The notes under the pieces are model-generated. The model saw nothing but the letters and a program-made list of their open reading frames with translations, ran no database searches and was not told the origin of the DNA. The position numbers and the translations under genes are program-made. This document shows positions 1 to 8,984 of a DNA stretch of 64,000 bases, one piece after another. Origin of the DNA: Streptacidiphilus melanogenes (GTDB lineage: Bacteria; Actinomycetota; Actinomycetes; Streptomycetales; Streptomycetaceae). The stretch is from assembly GCF_000787835.1 (NCBI RefSeq), contig NZ_BBPP01000008.1, forward strand, positions 85,441 to 149,440, read 5' to 3'. Position 1 is the stretch's first letter. Every line of letters begins with the position of its first letter.

Positions 1-1437
1 TGGCGGGCGGAGCGGAAGGTCGTGCAGGCGGCACACCTGGTCAGGCTCGCCCGCCGTTGGACGCCCTCGGAGCTCGAACGCGCGCGGCTGGTCGGCTCCG
101 ACCCGCGGATCGCCGCCGCGCTGAGGGCGGCCGACCGGTTCGGCGTCAGTGAGGTCCTCGCCGCCGGGCCGGAGCTCCTGGAGACGTGGGGTGATGCCTG
201 GGCGCCGAAGGCCAATCCCCGTGGCGCCGCGCTGGTCGCCGCCGCGCTCGACTGTCGGCGAGCGGGCCTGGTGGATCCGGTGCCGCAGGAATGGCTGCGC
301 GTTCTCCATCGCCGGTACCTCGAGGCGCGCGGCGGCGGCGATCTCCAGCCCGAGCCATTCGACGAGGCGCTCGCCTGGGCCTGCAAGGCCGTGCACGCGA
401 GCAGCAGCCTGCTGGTGGGCAACTACTCGCAGGGTTACGCGGCCTTCGACTACCTGCTCGACAGCCCGGAGCTCGAACCCGTCCCCGATCACCTGCGGGA
501 AGGCCTGCTGCCGCTCATCACCCCGGTGCAGGCGTACGACGTCGGGCTCGGAGCCTACCGGGACAGCAAGTACGCGATCGCCCGCCGGGCCCTGGCCGCC
601 GCACGCGACGCCACCGTCCCGGGGGCCGACTTCGCGCTGGCCGTCGTCACGGGGGACAGCGGGCACCCGGCGCAGGCCGTGCGGGCACTCTCACGCATCG
701 CAGAACAGCGCACCCGGACCCTCGGCCCGGACCATCCGGACAGCCTGGCCGCACGACACCAACGCGCCTACTTCACCGGGATCCAGGGCCGGGTGGAGAA
801 GGCTGCGGAGCAATTCCGCTCGCTTGCTGCCGACTGCGCGCGGACGCTCGGCCCCGACCACTCCGACACGTTGGCAGCGCGACACCAACTGGCCTACTTC
901 ACAGGGGAATCAGGCCATCCGGAGATCGCCGTCCGGCAGCTGGAACAACTGGTCGCCGATCGTCGGCGGATCTCGGGCCTCGCCGACCCCCAGACCATCG
1001 CGGCCAGGCGGAGCCTCGCCTGGTACCTCGGGCAGAGCGGCCGATCCGAGAGGGCCTTGGCTGACCTGACGAGCCTGCGCCACGACGCCGAACTCGCCCT
1101 CGGCGCCGAGGATGCGCACACCCTCGCCATCCGCGTGGCGATCGCCCAGATCCTCCTTGAAAGGGGCGAGGCGAGGCGCGCCGCCGCACTGCTGTCCGTT
1201 CTGGTCTCAGCCCGCAGCCGGGTGCTGGGCGCTGATCACCCTCACACGCTCTTCGTGCGTCTGCAGCACGCTCTCGCTCTCGCCAAGGCCGGTGACCGGG
1301 CGGAGGCCCTGGTCATGTTGCAGTGCCTGTGCTCGGACGCCGCACGATGCCTGGACGTCGGTCATCCACATGCGAAGGCCGTCCGGGAGGCGCTGGACCG
1401 TGTCCGATCCGGCGGTGGCCCGGCTCGACGACGGTGA
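1..1437 (+). CDS. TPR-repeat protein, 5' end outside the window
   Basis: The reading frame is open from the first base, so the true start lies upstream; the first in-window start is a GTG at 22. The C-terminal two thirds consists of tetratricopeptide-like repeats of about 42 residues with the recurring signature LGPDHPDSLAARHQ/AYFTG, typical of Streptomyces TPR_10/TPR_12 proteins that follow NB-ARC or helix-turn-helix domains. No enzymatic motif is visible in the part seen. It probably mediates protein-protein contacts as the sensor half of a larger signalling protein. It converges with the next gene and ends 59 bp before that gene's stop. Certain as a TPR protein; function unknown. Confidence 0.8.
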   Translation, partial: WRAERKVVQAAHLVRLARRWTPSELERARLVGSDPRIAAALRAADRFGVSEVLAAGPELLETWGDAWAPKANPRGAALVAAALDCRRAGLVDPVPQEWLRVLHRRYLEARGGGDLQPEPFDEALAWACKAVHASSSLLVGNYSQGYAAFDYLLDSPELEPVPDHLREGLLPLITPVQAYDVGLGAYRDSKYAIARRALAAARDATVPGADFALAVVTGDSGHPAQAVRALSRIAEQRTRTLGPDHPDSLAARHQRAYFTGIQGRVEKAAEQFRSLAADCARTLGPDHSDTLAARHQLAYFTGESGHPEIAVRQLEQLVADRRRISGLADPQTIAARRSLAWYLGQSGRSERALADLTSLRHDAELALGAEDAHTLAIRVAIAQILLERGEARRAAALLSVLVSARSRVLGADHPHTLFVRLQHALALAKAGDRAEALVMLQCLCSDAARCLDVGHPHAKAVREALDRVRSGGGPARRR

Positions 1438-1496
1438 CGTCAGGTCGTCGCTGTCTGCTCCCGGTTCACCGCAGCAGTCGGTCCGCCGAGGGCAGG

Positions 1497-2354
1497 TCAG
1501 GCGTGCGGGATGATCGCGACGGGGCAGCGGCCGTAGTGGAGGGCCGCGTGGACGGTGGGGCCGAGGGCGGGGGCGGCGGTGTGGCGACGGCGGCCGAGGA
1601 CGAGGAGGCCGGCATGGTCGGTCTCGTCGACCAGGATGTGGGCCGCGCTGCCGGTCTGGACGTCGAAGGAGAGCCGGACGTGCGGGTGCTTCTCGGCGAG
1701 GGGGCGGATCGTCTCGCGTAGCCGTTCCTCGGCATCCCTGCGGACGGCCGTCCGCTCTGCCTCGCCGGGCGGGATCAGACCGGTGGTCCACCAGCGGGCC
1801 GGCTGCTGCGCGTGCACCACGCGCAAGGACGCGCTGCGGCGCTCGGCCTCGGTGAGGGCGAAGTCGAGGACCGGGGTCCTCTCCCCCTCGCCGAGGCGCA
1901 GGCCGAGGACGATGTCGTGGCCTGGGGGTTCCGGGTCCTCGTCGCCGCGGACAAGGACCACGGGGTGTTCGGCGCGGGCGGCCACGGCCAGGGACGTGGA
2001 CCCGAGCAGCAGGCCGGCGAAGCCGCCGGTGCCGCGTGAGCCGAGGACGAGCGTGCTCCCGGGCTCGGCCGCGCGCAGGAGCTGTGTGGGCGCGTCGCCG
2101 GGCAGCAGGACGTGGCCGATCTGCAGGCCGAGATGGCGCTCGCGCATGTCCTGGACCGTGCGGGTGAGCAACTCCACTGCTTCGGACTTGAGTTGGAGAT
2201 AGGCCTCGGGCGCGGGCACATCGTCGCGGTGCGGCCAGTGGGCGTGGGCCAGCCGCACCGGGGCACCGGTGAGCGTCGCCTCCGTCGCGGCCCACTCGGC
2301 GGCGGCCAGGCTGGGCTCGGAGCCGTCGAAGCCGACGACGAGCGGGAGTGCCAT
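1497..2354 (-). CDS. universal stress protein, tandem Usp domains
   Basis: 285 residues with two Usp (PF00582) domains, about 1-140 and 148-285. The first has the ATP-binding signature G-x2-G-x9-G-S (GSRGTGGFAGLLLGS); the second ends in LGRRRHTAAPALGP and has lost the G-S part, so only the first half is likely to bind ATP. The ATG start has GAAGGG upstream and lies 25 bp after the stop of the GNAT/acyl-CoA synthetase gene, implying one operon running leftwards from the nitroreductase gene. In M. tuberculosis such tandem Usps are members of the DosR dormancy regulon. Closest in this window to the Usps at 11798 and 14836. Confidence 0.93.
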   Translation of the reverse strand: MALPLVVGFDGSEPSLAAAEWAATEATLTGAPVRLAHAHWPHRDDVPAPEAYLQLKSEAVELLTRTVQDMRERHLGLQIGHVLLPGDAPTQLLRAAEPGSTLVLGSRGTGGFAGLLLGSTSLAVAARAEHPVVLVRGDEDPEPPGHDIVLGLRLGEGERTPVLDFALTEAERRSASLRVVHAQQPARWWTTGLIPPGEAERTAVRRDAEERLRETIRPLAEKHPHVRLSFDVQTGSAAHILVDETDHAGLLVLGRRRHTAAPALGPTVHAALHYGRCPVAIIPHA

Positions 2355-2379
2355 GGGTTCTGTCCCTTCCGCAGGAGAC

Positions 2380-5130
2380 TCAGGCCGGTTGGCCGGGGGC
2401 GTCGGGGAGGCGGCGCAGGCGGCGCAGGTAGGGGTCGGGGGTGCGGCACGGGGCCAGCCGGACGCGGGCGTCGACGCAGACCACGCTGTCCGGGCCGCAG
2501 ATCAGCGGGTTGAGGTCGGCCTCGGCCAGCTGCGGGACGTCGGCGGCCATCCGGTCGAGGCGGGCCAGCAGGTCCTCGATCCGGGCCAGGTCGACGGGCG
2601 GTCTGCCGCGGTAGCCGAAGAGGAGCGGCGTCGTGCGCAGGGAGGCGAGCATCGCGCCGATGTCGGCGTCGGTGAGCGGGGCCAGCCGCGCGGCGCGGTC
2701 GTCGAGCAGGTCGGCGGTGGTGCCGCCGGCGCCGAAGACGACGAGCGGGCCGAAGACCGGGTCCTGGACGACACCCGCGAGCAGCTCGGTCCCCGCCGCC
2801 CGACGCGCCTGGACGAGCACGCCGTCCATCCGCTCGCCGAAGCGGGCAGTGAAGTCCCGGTAGACCGAGCGGACCTGGTCGGGATCCGCCCCGGTGGCGC
2901 GGACCGCGCCGAGCTCGCTCTTGTGGATCTGACCGGGCCAGTGGGCTTTGAGCACCACCTCGCCGCGCTCGCCCGTCCGGGCCAGCACGGAGGCGGCCCG
3001 GACGACTGCGTCCTCGTCCTCGCACCAGAGCGCGGCCGCCAGCGGCAGGCCGTAGCAGCCCAGCAGCCCGGCCACGAGCGCGGGTTCGAGCCAGCCGCCG
3101 TCCGGGTGCCGTTCGAGGTAGCGCTCGACGAGCGCGGCGGCGTCGGCCGGGCGGCAGCCGGGCGTGGCGCGCACGGACGTGACCGGCTGCGCCAGCCAGC
3201 GCGCCCGGTCCAGGGCCCGCGCGAGGGCGCGGGCGGCGGACTGGGCGTCCGCGTAGGCGGGGATCCGCTCGCCGTCCGCGCAGCGCAGGAAGCGGACCGG
3301 TTCGCGCTGGTCCAGCAGCACCGCCGCGACGGGGCGAGGCCGCCGCCCGGGACCGGCGAGCAGCGGGGCCAGCGCCTCCTCGGTGGTCTGCGCCGTGCCC
3401 AGTGTCGTGGGCGCCAGGCAGAGCAGCACGGCGTCGACGGCGTCGTTCGCGGCCAGCGCGTCCACGGCCGCGACCAGGGACTCGGTGGACGCCGCGGCGG
3501 TGGTGTCGACCGGGTTGGCCGGGGACGCACCCGCAGGCAGCAGCTCGGCCAGGCGCGCGGCCAGCGGCGCGGGCAGCCCGAGAACGCTGAGGCCGTGGTC
3601 GGCGCAGGCGTCGGCCGCGAGGACACCGATGCCGCCCGCGTTGGAGACGACGGCGACGGCGCCGGTGGTGCCCGGCAGCGGCTGGGCGTCCAACAGTGCT
3701 GCGGTCTCGACGAGTTCGGCGATCGAGTGGGTCGCGGTGATCCCCGCCTGGGTGAACAGCGCCTGCCGGGTGACGGTCGGGGTGGCCGCGGCGGCCGTGT
3801 GCGAGGCGGCGCCGCGGCGACCGGCGACGGACCGGCCCGCGTCCACGGTCAGGACCGGGATGCGCCGGGCCACGCGGCGCGCGGTGCGGGAGAAGGCGCG
3901 CGGGTTGCCGAAGGACTCCAGGTGCAGCAGGGCGAGGCGGGTGCGGCCGTCCCGCTCCCACCACTGCAGCAGGTCGTTGCCGCTGACGTCGTACTTGTCG
4001 CCGAGGGAGACGAAGTCGGAGACGCCGATGCCGAGGGCGTCGAGCTGCTCCAGCAGGGCGATCCCCACGCCACCGGACTGGACGGCGACGCCCGCGCCAC
4101 CGGGCTTCGGGTCGGCCCGGCCGAACTCGGCGTCGAGGCTGGTGGACGGATCGGTGACGGCCAGGCCCAGGCAGTTCGGGCCGACCAGGCGCATGCTGTG
4201 GCGGCGGCAGGCGTCCAGCAACCCGGCGGACTGAGCCCGCGTCAGGCCGGAGGCGAGCACCACCAGCGCCCGCACGCCACGCCGCCCGCACCCCTCGGCG
4301 ACGGCGGTGACCTGCGTCGCGGGCACGGCCAGGACAGCAAGGTCGGGCACGCCGGGGAGCGCGTCGAGTGAAGGGAAGCACGCCAGGCCGTCGATCTGCG
4401 CGGCGTGCGGGTTCACCGGCCAGAACGCACCGGTGAACGCGCCGTGGCGGATCTTCAGCAGCAGGCTGTGCCCCACGGTCCCGGGTCGCCGCGAGGCGCC
4501 GACGAGCGCGACGGAGCGCGGCCGCAGCAGCGGTCGCAGGCTGGCGATGTCAGCCCGGCTGCCGCGTGCCTCCACGGCGTCCAGGTACGGCGTGGAGGCC
4601 TCGTCGAGGACGGCCTCGATCCGGACCTCGCCCTCGGCCCAGCGGCGTTTCACGGCCAGGCCGAGGTCGGAGAAGACCCGCTGCATCGCCTGGTTGTCGC
4701 CGAGGGTTTCGGCGACCAGGGCCTGGATGCCTTCGGCTCGTGCGGCGTGCACGAGGTGCTCGATGAGCAGTGTGGCCACGCCCCGGTGGTGCCAGTCGTC
4801 GGCGACGGCGGCGGCCATCTCGGCCCGGATCGGGGTCTCGGCCTCCGCCTCGTACTCGACGACGCCGAGCAACTGCCCGCCGTCCGGTGCGAACGCGCCC
4901 AGCGCGACGAAGCCGGGACGGGGTGGCGCACAGAGCCGGTCGGCGGTGAGCTCCGGCGCTCGGCGGCTGATGCCGAAGAACCGCAGCCGCTGGTTCTCCG
5001 GTGACATCCGGTGCGCGTGCAGCTCCAGGACCGCGTCGTGGTCGCCGGGGCGCAGCGGGCGGATGGTGACGACGGTGCCGTCAGCAAGCAACGCGTCGGC
5101 CTGGCGGGGCGGTTCGTGCGAGGTGACCAT
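2380..5130 (-). CDS. GNAT acetyltransferase fused to ADP-forming acyl-CoA synthetase (Pat-like)
   Basis: 916 residues from the ATG at 5130; a longer in-frame extension upstream would overlap the previous gene and looks non-coding. Domain order: GNAT acetyltransferase (about 15-180, acetyl-CoA loop WHHRGVATLLIEHL), CoA-binding Rossmann domain (from about 207, SVALVGASRRPGTVG), succinyl-CoA-ligase-like domains, and a C-terminal ATP-grasp domain with the HKSELGAV motif. The catalytic-type His of ADP-forming acetyl-CoA synthetases is present in AASHT (about H444). Related fused proteins acetylate lysines of acetyl-CoA synthetase and other enzymes (Pat/PatZ), linking carbon flow to energy state. 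It lies 26 bp downstream of the nitroreductase gene and 25 bp upstream of a Usp gene, so is likely co-transcribed. Whether it acts as protein acetylase, CoA ligase or both cannot be told. Confidence 0.88.
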   Translation of the reverse strand: MVTSHEPPRQADALLADGTVVTIRPLRPGDHDAVLELHAHRMSPENQRLRFFGISRRAPELTADRLCAPPRPGFVALGAFAPDGGQLLGVVEYEAEAETPIRAEMAAAVADDWHHRGVATLLIEHLVHAARAEGIQALVAETLGDNQAMQRVFSDLGLAVKRRWAEGEVRIEAVLDEASTPYLDAVEARGSRADIASLRPLLRPRSVALVGASRRPGTVGHSLLLKIRHGAFTGAFWPVNPHAAQIDGLACFPSLDALPGVPDLAVLAVPATQVTAVAEGCGRRGVRALVVLASGLTRAQSAGLLDACRRHSMRLVGPNCLGLAVTDPSTSLDAEFGRADPKPGGAGVAVQSGGVGIALLEQLDALGIGVSDFVSLGDKYDVSGNDLLQWWERDGRTRLALLHLESFGNPRAFSRTARRVARRIPVLTVDAGRSVAGRRGAASHTAAAATPTVTRQALFTQAGITATHSIAELVETAALLDAQPLPGTTGAVAVVSNAGGIGVLAADACADHGLSVLGLPAPLAARLAELLPAGASPANPVDTTAAASTESLVAAVDALAANDAVDAVLLCLAPTTLGTAQTTEEALAPLLAGPGRRPRPVAAVLLDQREPVRFLRCADGERIPAYADAQSAARALARALDRARWLAQPVTSVRATPGCRPADAAALVERYLERHPDGGWLEPALVAGLLGCYGLPLAAALWCEDEDAVVRAASVLARTGERGEVVLKAHWPGQIHKSELGAVRATGADPDQVRSVYRDFTARFGERMDGVLVQARRAAGTELLAGVVQDPVFGPLVVFGAGGTTADLLDDRAARLAPLTDADIGAMLASLRTTPLLFGYRGRPPVDLARIEDLLARLDRMAADVPQLAEADLNPLICGPDSVVCVDARVRLAPCRTPDPYLRRLRRLPDAPGQPA

Positions 5131-5156
5131 GGGTGGTGTCGCCTTGTCCGTCAGGT

Positions 5157-6143
5157 TCAGGCGAGGGCGGCGGTCGCGGCCCGGCGTGGGGTGGGCGCAC
5201 CTTCGGGGCCGTAGCCGAGACGGATCAGGATCTGCACGTGCTCCGGCCCGCTGCGCGGGTCGCGCAGCATCCAGCGCAGGTCGGGCCACTCGACGGCCTG
5301 GTGCAGCAGCGAGGCCCGCACCTGGTCGCGGGTGGCCAGCAGCAGCACGTGCTGCAGGGCGAGCCCGGCGCGCAGCCAGTCGGCGGGCCGGTCGTGGTCG
5401 GTGGCGAGCACGGCCAGCTGCGGGTGCCGTTCGAAGGGCTGGGCCGGCTGGGAGGAGGGCGGGTGCAGTGCGGAGAAGTCCCGCATCGGGAGGTGCCCTT
5501 CGGCGTCATGGGGACCGAGTGCCTCCGGAGGGATGCCGAGGTCCGAGTCCGCCGGGGAGCGGATCCAGCGCCGGCTCTCCTCGCGGCGCTCCTGGTCCGC
5601 GATCGTGCGGGCCTCGGCCTCGTAGGTCAGGGCGAGCAGCCGGTGCGTCTCGTCCGGGTCCGGCAGGTGCAGCCTGGCGCCCTCGACCAGGGCGGCGTCG
5701 AGGAGCTCCGCCCACAGCGGACCCGGCAGCGGCCTGGGCGAGAAGGGGCTGCGGCTGGTGTGCCGCCGCCAGATCTGGTCGTAGAGGCCGTCCACCGCCG
5801 TGGCGGCAGCGGAGGTCGGGGACGGCCTCCGTCCGGCCAGCCGGACGGAAGCGAGGAGCAGCGGCTCGTGCGGGTCCGGGAGCAGCCGCAGCACCGGCTC
5901 CCAGCCGTGGTGGGCGACGGCCAGCCGAAGGTTGAACGCGGCGGCGCCGACGGAGAGGTGCAGCCCGCGCGCGTCCGGGTCCTCCGCCCGCAGTTCGCGG
6001 TCGAGCGCCGCGCGGATCTCGAGGGTGTGCGTCTCCGGACGCAGCCGGAAGCGCCACGGCTGGGTGTTGTGCATCGACGGCGCGGCCACGGCAGCGGAGA
6101 CGAGGTCCTCCAGGACGGTGGCGTCCAGGGTCGCGGGAGTCAT
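5157..6143 (-). CDS. Acg-family nitroreductase-like flavoprotein
   Basis: 328 residues from the ATG at 6143, chosen because GAAGGAGG sits 7 bp upstream; the frame stays open further upstream through a repeat array but with protein-unlike composition. The N-terminal motif PSMHNTQPWRF and the C-terminal LLHQAVEWPDLRWMLRDP and RLGYGPEGAPTPRR blocks are hallmarks of the Acg/Rv2032-Rv3131 family. These proteins have a degenerate nitroreductase fold and are thought to sequester or bind FMN rather than reduce nitro compounds. In M. tuberculosis they belong to the DosR regulon. First gene of a three-gene leftward operon. A close paralogue lies at 13449. Confidence 0.9.
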   Translation of the reverse strand: MTPATLDATVLEDLVSAAVAAPSMHNTQPWRFRLRPETHTLEIRAALDRELRAEDPDARGLHLSVGAAAFNLRLAVAHHGWEPVLRLLPDPHEPLLLASVRLAGRRPSPTSAAATAVDGLYDQIWRRHTSRSPFSPRPLPGPLWAELLDAALVEGARLHLPDPDETHRLLALTYEAEARTIADQERREESRRWIRSPADSDLGIPPEALGPHDAEGHLPMRDFSALHPPSSQPAQPFERHPQLAVLATDHDRPADWLRAGLALQHVLLLATRDQVRASLLHQAVEWPDLRWMLRDPRSGPEHVQILIRLGYGPEGAPTPRRAATAALA

Positions 6144-6175
6144 GGCGGCCTCCTTCGGCATGGCGCGGCAGGGAA

Positions 6176-6275
6176 CGGCACCGCGTGGCACCGCCTGGCG
6201 CCGCGCGGCGATGCATGGCACTGCCTGGCACTGCGTGGTGCCACGAGGCGATGCGTGGCACCACCTGGCGCGCCG
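6176..6275. repeat. degenerate 10-bp tandem repeat, about 10 copies
   Basis: Ten consecutive units of exactly 10 bp follow the consensus TGGCACCGCG with drift, for example TGGCACCGCC, TGGCACTGCC, TGGCACTGCG, AGGCGATGCG and TGGCACCACC. The period is close to one helical turn. The array begins 33 bp upstream of the nitroreductase ATG and lies inside its presumed 5' leader or promoter. The in-frame translation is low-complexity, so I do not take it as coding. Confidence 0.8.
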
Positions 6276-6320
6276 ATCTCGCTTGCTGGTTCGAGCCTGC
6301 CGGGCCGCCGCACGACCGGA

Positions 6321-6342
6321 GCAGGGCCGCACGGTGCCCTGC
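6321..6342. promoter_or_regulatory. DevR-like palindromic box
   Basis: Perfect inverted repeat GCAGGGC/GCCCTGC around the core CCGCACGG. It fits the GGG-CCGNNCGG-CCC pattern that recurs before other dormancy-type genes in the window. Located 180 bp upstream of the nitroreductase start and 240 bp upstream of the Rv1733c-like start. Confidence 0.5.
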
Positions 6343-6450
6343 AGCGCGCCGATAGGCCCTGGTCGCGTTCCGTCCGACCCACGCCGAGGGCCGGGTTGCG
6401 CCCCGCAGGAGGCGCGGCCAGAGGGTCGACGGGAGGGGCGGGCGCTCGAT

Positions 6451-6487
6451 GGGGACGTTCGGCACCCCCGAAGGGCCCGCCCGGTCC
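6451..6487. promoter_or_regulatory. pair of DevR-like boxes before the Rv1733c-like gene
   Basis: Box 1 (6451-6468) reads GGGGACGTTCGGCACCCC and box 2 (6473-6487) reads GGGCCCGCCCGGTCC. Their cores ACGTTCGG and CCGCCCGG are centred 22 bp apart, two helical turns, as expected for cooperative dimers. They lie about 95-130 bp upstream of the ATG at 6580. Binding is inferred. Confidence 0.5.
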
Positions 6488-6579
6488 TGCCCCGCTCAAG
6501 CGCCTGGGGAGAGGCTTGGACGAGTGGGCGAAGTCCGCCACTCCGAACGACGCCGCACGCACCGAAGGAGGGCAGTCCG

Positions 6580-7185
6580 ATGGCCGCGCCGGCAGCCGAT
6601 CCCCGTCCGTCCGCCCCGGGGCCGAGACGTTCGCGTCTCGCCATGGCGCGCGCCCGTCGCCGTAGCCCGCTGCGGCGGCGCAGCGACCGGTGGCGTTCCG
6701 CGCTGGTGCAGGTCCAGGCGCTGGGACTCGTCGCGGTCGCGGTGCTGTGCGTCCTGCTCGGGCTGTCCTTCTACCAGCAGGGCCGCGCCGACGCCCTGCG
6801 CACAGCGCAGAGCCTGCATCCGGTGCAGGCCCGCGTCGCCGACCGGCCGTACCCGTCCGGCGTGGGCGGCGATCTGGCCCAGGTGAGCTGGACCGCACCG
6901 GACGGTTCCACGCGCCAGGGCGTCGCCGGCGTGCCGGCCGCCGACCACGTGGGGGACCAGGTGCAGATCTGGCTGGACGGCAGCGGCAACGTGGCCGTCG
7001 GCCCCACCTCGACGGCGAACGTCGTCGGCACCGCTGTGATCTCGGCTCTTCTCGTGATGGCCGGGGCCGACGCGGTGCTCATCTCCGCCGGAGCGGTGGC
7101 CCGCTCGCGGCTCAACCGCATGGACCAGGAGGCGTGGGCGAAGGAGTGGCTGGTCTACGAGCCGCTGTGGTCCCGGCGCGGCTGA
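6580..7185 (+). CDS. Rv1733c-like two-TM membrane protein
   Basis: 201 residues starting at the ATG after GAAGGAGGG (6563-6571). An Arg-rich N-terminus is followed by a membrane segment at about 43-65 (LGLVAVAVLCVLLGLSFY), an extracytoplasmic beta-rich part (about 66-140), a second membrane segment (about 146-172) and a short cytoplasmic tail ending EWLVYEPLWSRR. This layout and the W-x-x-x-E-P-x-W tail match the Rv1733c family, a DosR-regulon membrane protein and T-cell antigen of M. tuberculosis. Biochemical role unknown. Preceded by two candidate DevR-like boxes. Confidence 0.85.
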   Translation: MAAPAADPRPSAPGPRRSRLAMARARRRSPLRRRSDRWRSALVQVQALGLVAVAVLCVLLGLSFYQQGRADALRTAQSLHPVQARVADRPYPSGVGGDLAQVSWTAPDGSTRQGVAGVPAADHVGDQVQIWLDGSGNVAVGPTSTANVVGTAVISALLVMAGADAVLISAGAVARSRLNRMDQEAWAKEWLVYEPLWSRRG

Positions 7186-7228
7186 ACGGCCGGAGTGTGG
7201 ACCGGATCCCTGCTCGGTGCCTGCTGTC

Positions 7229-7963
7229 TCAGTCCCGGCTGTCCGGCCGTGCGGTGCCGCCGACGCTCGCGGCGGACGCCGCTGCGTGCTCGGCCGCCTG
7301 GGAGGCGATGACCGCCGCCTGGACCCGGCGTTCGACGCCGAGTTTGGCGAGCATCCGGGAGATGTGGTTCTTGACGGTCTTCTCGGCCAGGTAGAGGCGT
7401 TGGCCGATTTCGCGGTTGGTCAGTCCCTCGCCGATGAGGGCGAGGATGTCGCGTTCCCGGTCCGTCAGCCCGGCCAGCGCGTCCGGCTGTTGCGGCGGCT
7501 GGGCGGACTGGCCGCGCAGGCGGGCCATGAGGCGGGTGGCCGCGCCGGGGTCGAGCATGGACTGGCCGCGGCCGACGGTGCGGACGGCGGAGACGAGGTC
7601 GGTACCGCTGATCTGCTTGAGGACGTAGCCGGAGGCCCCGGCCATGATGGCGTCCAGCAGGGCGTCCTCGTCGTCGAACGAGGTGAGCATCAGGCAGGCG
7701 AGTTCGGGCAGTTGGGAACGCAGCTCGCGGCAGACGGTGATGCCGTCGCCGTCGGGCAGGCGCACGTCCAGCACGGCGACGTCGGGGCGCAGCGCTGGGA
7801 CGCGGGCCAGGGCCTGGGCGCAGGTCCCGGCCTCGCCGACGACCTCCAGGCCGGGTTCGGCGTCGAGCATGTCGTGCACGCCCCGGCGGACGACTTCGTG
7901 GTCGTCCAGCAGGAAGACCCGGATCGTGCGGGCGGCGGGAGCGCCGGAGCTTTCGCCCGTCAT
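7229..7963 (-). CDS. devR: DevR/DosR-like NarL-family response regulator
   Basis: 244 residues from the ATG at 7963, preceded by AGGAGGAGAGGG. Receiver domain about 13-130 with acidic pair D20-D21 and phospho-acceptor D66 ([11 protein letters not shown]). LuxR-type HTH about 172-228 with [22 protein letters not shown] and the recognition helix [21 protein letters not shown], which is nearly the DosR signature. Transcription factor that activates dormancy genes under hypoxia, NO or CO in mycobacteria; the Streptomyces counterpart is OsdR. The partner kinase gene is at 9250, separated by a Usp gene. A palindromic box at 8068 lies about 105 bp upstream of the start, suggesting autoregulation. 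Confidence 0.92.
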   Translation of the reverse strand: MTGESSGAPAARTIRVFLLDDHEVVRRGVHDMLDAEPGLEVVGEAGTCAQALARVPALRPDVAVLDVRLPDGDGITVCRELRSQLPELACLMLTSFDDEDALLDAIMAGASGYVLKQISGTDLVSAVRTVGRGQSMLDPGAATRLMARLRGQSAQPPQQPDALAGLTDRERDILALIGEGLTNREIGQRLYLAEKTVKNHISRMLAKLGVERRVQAAVIASQAAEHAAASAASVGGTARPDSRD

Positions 7964-8067
7964 CCCTCTCCTCCTGTTCGCCGCTTCTCGTCGGTCGAGC
8001 CTCGGTCCCGCCTTGGCGGGCATGGCGGATCGACAGGATGATCCCGCGCCGGCCGGGTCTCCCGGTA

Positions 8068-8081
8068 GGGCCGAACGGCCC
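8068..8081. promoter_or_regulatory. DevR-like box upstream of the response regulator gene
   Basis: Perfect palindrome GGGCC-GAAC-GGCCC apart from the central AA, with core CCGAACGG. It lies in the 148 bp between the Usp stop (8112) and the regulator start (7963). Confidence 0.55.
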
Positions 8082-8111
8082 CTCGCGGCCCCCGACCGCC
8101 GAAGCAGGGTG

Positions 8112-8984
8112 TCAGCGCGGGATCACCGCGACGGGCGCCTTGGCCAGGTGCAGGACGCGGTGCGGGACGCGGCCGATCGGCTGACTGAAGCGGTGGGTGT
8201 GCTTGCGGTGCGCGCCGACGACCACCAGGGAGGCGTCGGTGGAGGCGTTCACGATGACCTCCTCGGCCGGACCGAGCTCCACGCGGAGGTCGACCGCGAC
8301 GTTCGGGTGCGCGGTCCGCGCCGGGGCCAGCAGCTGTGCGAGCTCGTCCGTCTCCTCGGCCTCACGCCGGGCCTGTTCCTGGGGCGGGACAGCCATATAT
8401 CCGGGGAATGCCTGCGGATACATCCACGAGCGGACCACCCGCAGCGGGACGCTGCGCCGTTCGGCTTCCGCGAAGGCGAACTCGACCGGTTCGGGCTCGC
8501 CCGGGGCCACACCGACCACGACCGGACCGCGCTCGGCGGGGGCGCCCTCGGTCGGTACCAGGACGGTGGGCACGGTCGTGTGCGCGATCACGCCACCGCT
8601 GACCGATCCGAGTAGGACGCTCAGGAAGGTGTTGTGCCCCTGGCGGCCGGTGACCAGCAGACTCGCGCCGGACGACGACATCCGCAGCAGGCCCTCGACG
8701 GCGCCCTCCTCGATCAGCTCCGGCTCGACCTGGAGACCCGGATGGCGTGTGCGCGCCTCCTCGGCGGCGTTCTCGAGGAAGGTCTGCGCGGCCTTGCGCG
8801 CCTCGTCGACCATCTCCTGGTTGTAGGCCTCGGGCAGGCGGTAGGCCTGCATGCTCCACGCGTGGCCGATGCGCAGCGCCGCACCGCGCAGCCGGGCCTC
8901 CTCGGCCGCCCACTCCAGCGCCACACGGGAGTTCTCGGAGGAGTCGAGGCCGACCACGACGGCCTCGGTCGGCGAACTGTTCAT
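8112..8984 (-). CDS. universal stress protein, tandem Usp domains
   Basis: 290 residues from the ATG at 8984 (AGGAGG 5 bp upstream; a GTG one codon earlier is too close to the Shine-Dalgarno). Two Usp domains; the first carries [15 protein letters not shown], the ATP-loop pattern, the second ends in [19 protein letters not shown] without a complete loop. It belongs with the Usps at 21367 and 34704, which share the LGxVxxxVLHxAxxPVAxVP tail. Transcribed towards devR and divergent from the sensor kinase, sharing a 265-bp regulatory region with it. Confidence 0.92.
   Translation of the reverse strand: MNSSPTEAVVVGLDSSENSRVALEWAAEEARLRGAALRIGHAWSMQAYRLPEAYNQEMVDEARKAAQTFLENAAEEARTRHPGLQVEPELIEEGAVEGLLRMSSSGASLLVTGRQGHNTFLSVLLGSVSGGVIAHTTVPTVLVPTEGAPAERGPVVVGVAPGEPEPVEFAFAEAERRSVPLRVVRSWMYPQAFPGYMAVPPQEQARREAEETDELAQLLAPARTAHPNVAVDLRVELGPAEEVIVNASTDASLVVVGAHRKHTHRFSQPIGRVPHRVLHLAKAPVAVIPR

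Larger units (their letters stand above)
6144..6579. promoter_or_regulatory. divergent intergenic region with operator boxes and a 10-bp repeat array
   Basis: This 436-bp stretch separates the leftward nitroreductase operon from the rightward Rv1733c-like gene. It contains no convincing gene. It holds a tandem 10-bp repeat next to the nitroreductase start, one box in the middle and two boxes near the right end, all listed separately. It is the natural place for two divergent hypoxia-responsive promoters. Confidence 0.6.

Noticed and set aside
2269-4371. 700-residue open frame on the plus strand
   Set aside because: Exact antisense of the GNAT/acyl-CoA synthetase gene; composition Gly/Ala/Arg/Glu-rich without domains, as expected from high GC third positions. 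Similar antisense frames at 8362-11076, 22576-25497, 41376-43973 and 61412-63199 were rejected for the same reason.
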